This document shows, piece by piece, positions 7,108 to 8,213 of a stretch of 8,213 bases of DNA. The position numbers and the translations under genes were made by a program. Origin of the DNA: Hyphomicrobiales bacterium. GTDB lineage: Bacteria > Pseudomonadota > Alphaproteobacteria > Rhizobiales > Aestuariivirgaceae. Within the stretch, counting starts at the first letter, position 1. Each line of letters starts with the position of its first letter. The stretch is taken from positions 1-8,213 of the forward strand of contig PLXI01000239.1 of NCBI GenBank assembly GCA_003151375.1. Reading direction: 5' to 3'. The notes under the pieces were generated by a model, which saw only the letters and a program-made list of their open reading frames with translations, searched no databases and had not been told where the DNA came from.

Positions 7108-8213
7108 ATGCACTTTGTTTCGCAAGGGCCGCAAGCAACTGAAGTCTGGGCCAGAACTCTGTCACTTTTTGCAAGGCCAGGTTTTGTGGTTCTATTGAAG
7201 GGTGATTTGGGCGCAGGAAAATCCACTTTCGCACGCGCCTTCATCAAGGCTTTGGCTGTGGATGAAAAAGATTTTGATGTGCCCAGCCCTACTTTCACGC
7301 TCGTGCAGGCCTATGACGATCTGCGCGTGCCTGTAGCCCATATTGATCTTTATCGTCTAGAAGCAAGCGGCGATGTGGCTGAGCTTGGGTTGGAAGAGTT
7401 GGTGAAGACTCATCTTTTGTTAATTGAATGGCCGCAAGACAGTTGCGACAGGCTTTCCGAAGACAGGCTGCATCTCACTCTTTCGGGCAGCGGCACCAAC
7501 CGCGACATTGAAGTTGAGGCGCGTGGTGCATGGGCCAAGGCCTTAAGTCGCAATGCTGAGATTGAAGCATTTTTCAATGCTCATAACATTGCATTGGCCA
7601 GTAGGCGTTTCTTTGAGGGGGATGCGTCATCGCGACGTTATGAAAAAGTGCAAAATGGGTCTGGCGCATTGATCCTAATGGACATGCCGCAAAGGCCAGA
7701 TGGGCCGCCAGTTAAAAATGGCAGACCTTACAGCGCCATAGCCCATCTTGCAGAAGGCCTGCGCGAAGTGGTTGGCGTCAATGATGAACTGCTTAAGATG
7801 AATTATAGCGCGCCGCGCATCTTGGTCTGCGATTTAAACCACGGCTTAGCATTGATCGAAGACTTAGGTTCGCAAGTTTATGGCCAGATGATCAGAGCGG
7901 GCGCGGATATGGCAGAGCCGATGCACGCCGCTATTGATCTTTTGGCTGATATGGCAAGCCGCGTCTGGCCGCGCCAAGTGCCAGTGCGCGGCGCAGGCGT
8001 TTATGCTATGCCTTCTTATGATGAAGAAGCGCAACTGATTGAGGTTGATCTGCTGCCCGTGTGGTTTCATGCTCACCTTCACGGTCGCGTTGCGCTTGAA
8101 GCCTTGCGCCATTCTTTTGCAGGCCTGTGGCAAGAGGTTCTGCCCGTCACTAAACTCGCGCAACCGATATGGGTGTTGCGCGATTTTCATTCGCCCAATC
8201 TGATATGGCTGCC
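7108..8213 (+). CDS. tsaE: Bifunctional TsaE ATPase / AmgK-like sugar kinase, 3' end outside window
   Basis: From ATG 7108 the frame is open for 368 codons to the right edge. Residues 1 to about 145 are TsaE: Walker A GDLGAGKST (32-40), SPTFTLV (60-66), HIDLYRL (78-84) and LIEWP (105-109). TsaE is the ATPase that drives the TsaB-TsaD complex making t6A37 on ANN-decoding tRNAs. Without a stop the chain continues, from about 150, into an APH-fold phosphotransferase: EGDASSRRY (170-178), a nucleotide-loop-like motif of AmgK proteins; IEDLG (250-254); and a catalytic-loop LRDFHSPN (357-364) with D359 and N364. AmgK phosphorylates MurNAc or GlcNAc at C1, and MurU then makes the UDP-sugar. The same fusion is annotated in Hyphomicrobiales, so it is not a frameshift artefact. 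The invariant first His of the HxD motif is Leu here. It lies 3 nt after divL, suggesting coupled translation; a MurU-like nucleotidyltransferase is expected next. The substrate is inferred. Confidence 0.9.
   Translation, partial: MHFVSQGPQATEVWARTLSLFARPGFVVLLKGDLGAGKSTFARAFIKALAVDEKDFDVPSPTFTLVQAYDDLRVPVAHIDLYRLEASGDVAELGLEELVKTHLLLIEWPQDSCDRLSEDRLHLTLSGSGTNRDIEVEARGAWAKALSRNAEIEAFFNAHNIALASRRFFEGDASSRRYEKVQNGSGALILMDMPQRPDGPPVKNGRPYSAIAHLAEGLREVVGVNDELLKMNYSAPRILVCDLNHGLALIEDLGSQVYGQMIRAGADMAEPMHAAIDLLADMASRVWPRQVPVRGAGVYAMPSYDEEAQLIEVDLLPVWFHAHLHGRVALEALRHSFAGLWQEVLPVTKLAQPIWVLRDFHSPNLIWL

Noticed and set aside
6510..7298. Long minus-strand open frame of 262 codons antisense to divL and tsaE
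   Set aside because: It lies fully opposite two well-supported genes with intact motifs. Its product is Ser/Arg/Pro-rich and low in recognisable structure, typical of a shadow frame.
1..8213. CRISPR array, tRNA or rRNA gene, insertion sequence, integrase, toxin-antitoxin or phage gene
   Set aside because: No regularly spaced repeats, no tRNA-like or rRNA-like stretches and no transposase or integrase motifs were seen on either strand.

Overview
The window looks like chromosomal DNA of an alphaproteobacterium, most likely of the Hyphomicrobiales (rhizobial) order and of moderate GC content. The evidence is a DivL-type cell-cycle kinase with tyrosine in place of the phospho-acceptor histidine, followed 3 nt later by a single reading frame that fuses TsaE to an AmgK-like sugar kinase. 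The divL-tsaE neighbourhood and this fusion are known from rhizobial genomes. I could not run any search, so the taxonomy is inference.

Layout. (1) 1-276, minus strand: the 5' part of an unrecognised integral membrane protein running off the left edge. (2) 277-448: a divergent intergenic region with a candidate promoter, two short palindromes, a direct repeat and two GANTC sites. (3) 449-4543, plus strand: three overlapping, apparently translationally coupled genes. They encode a processive, CslA-like GT2 glycosyltransferase with membrane segments, a DUF6492-type putative glycosyltransferase, and an ABC exporter with fused membrane and ATPase domains. Together they look like a compact system that makes and exports a glycan or glycolipid. 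(4) 4544-4641: a short gap with a candidate promoter and two more GANTC sites. (5) 4642-7104: divL, with an N-terminal membrane region, about four PAS-like domains and a kinase core with a Y-for-H substitution. (6) 7108-8213: a bifunctional tsaE / sugar kinase gene, open at the right edge.

How the genes fit together. In the right half, DivL would act on the CckA-CtrA cell-cycle phosphorelay, while TsaE serves tRNA t6A synthesis and the kinase probably feeds MurNAc/GlcNAc salvage (the MurU partner would be expected just outside the window). In the left half, GT2 would polymerise or extend a sugar chain, the DUF6492 protein would add or modify a residue, and the ABC protein would flip or export the product. 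The product is unknown, and this cassette is the best candidate for something undescribed. A by-eye count also shows GANTC (CcrM methylation) sites rare in the window but concentrated in the two intergenic regions, one overlapping each predicted -35 element.
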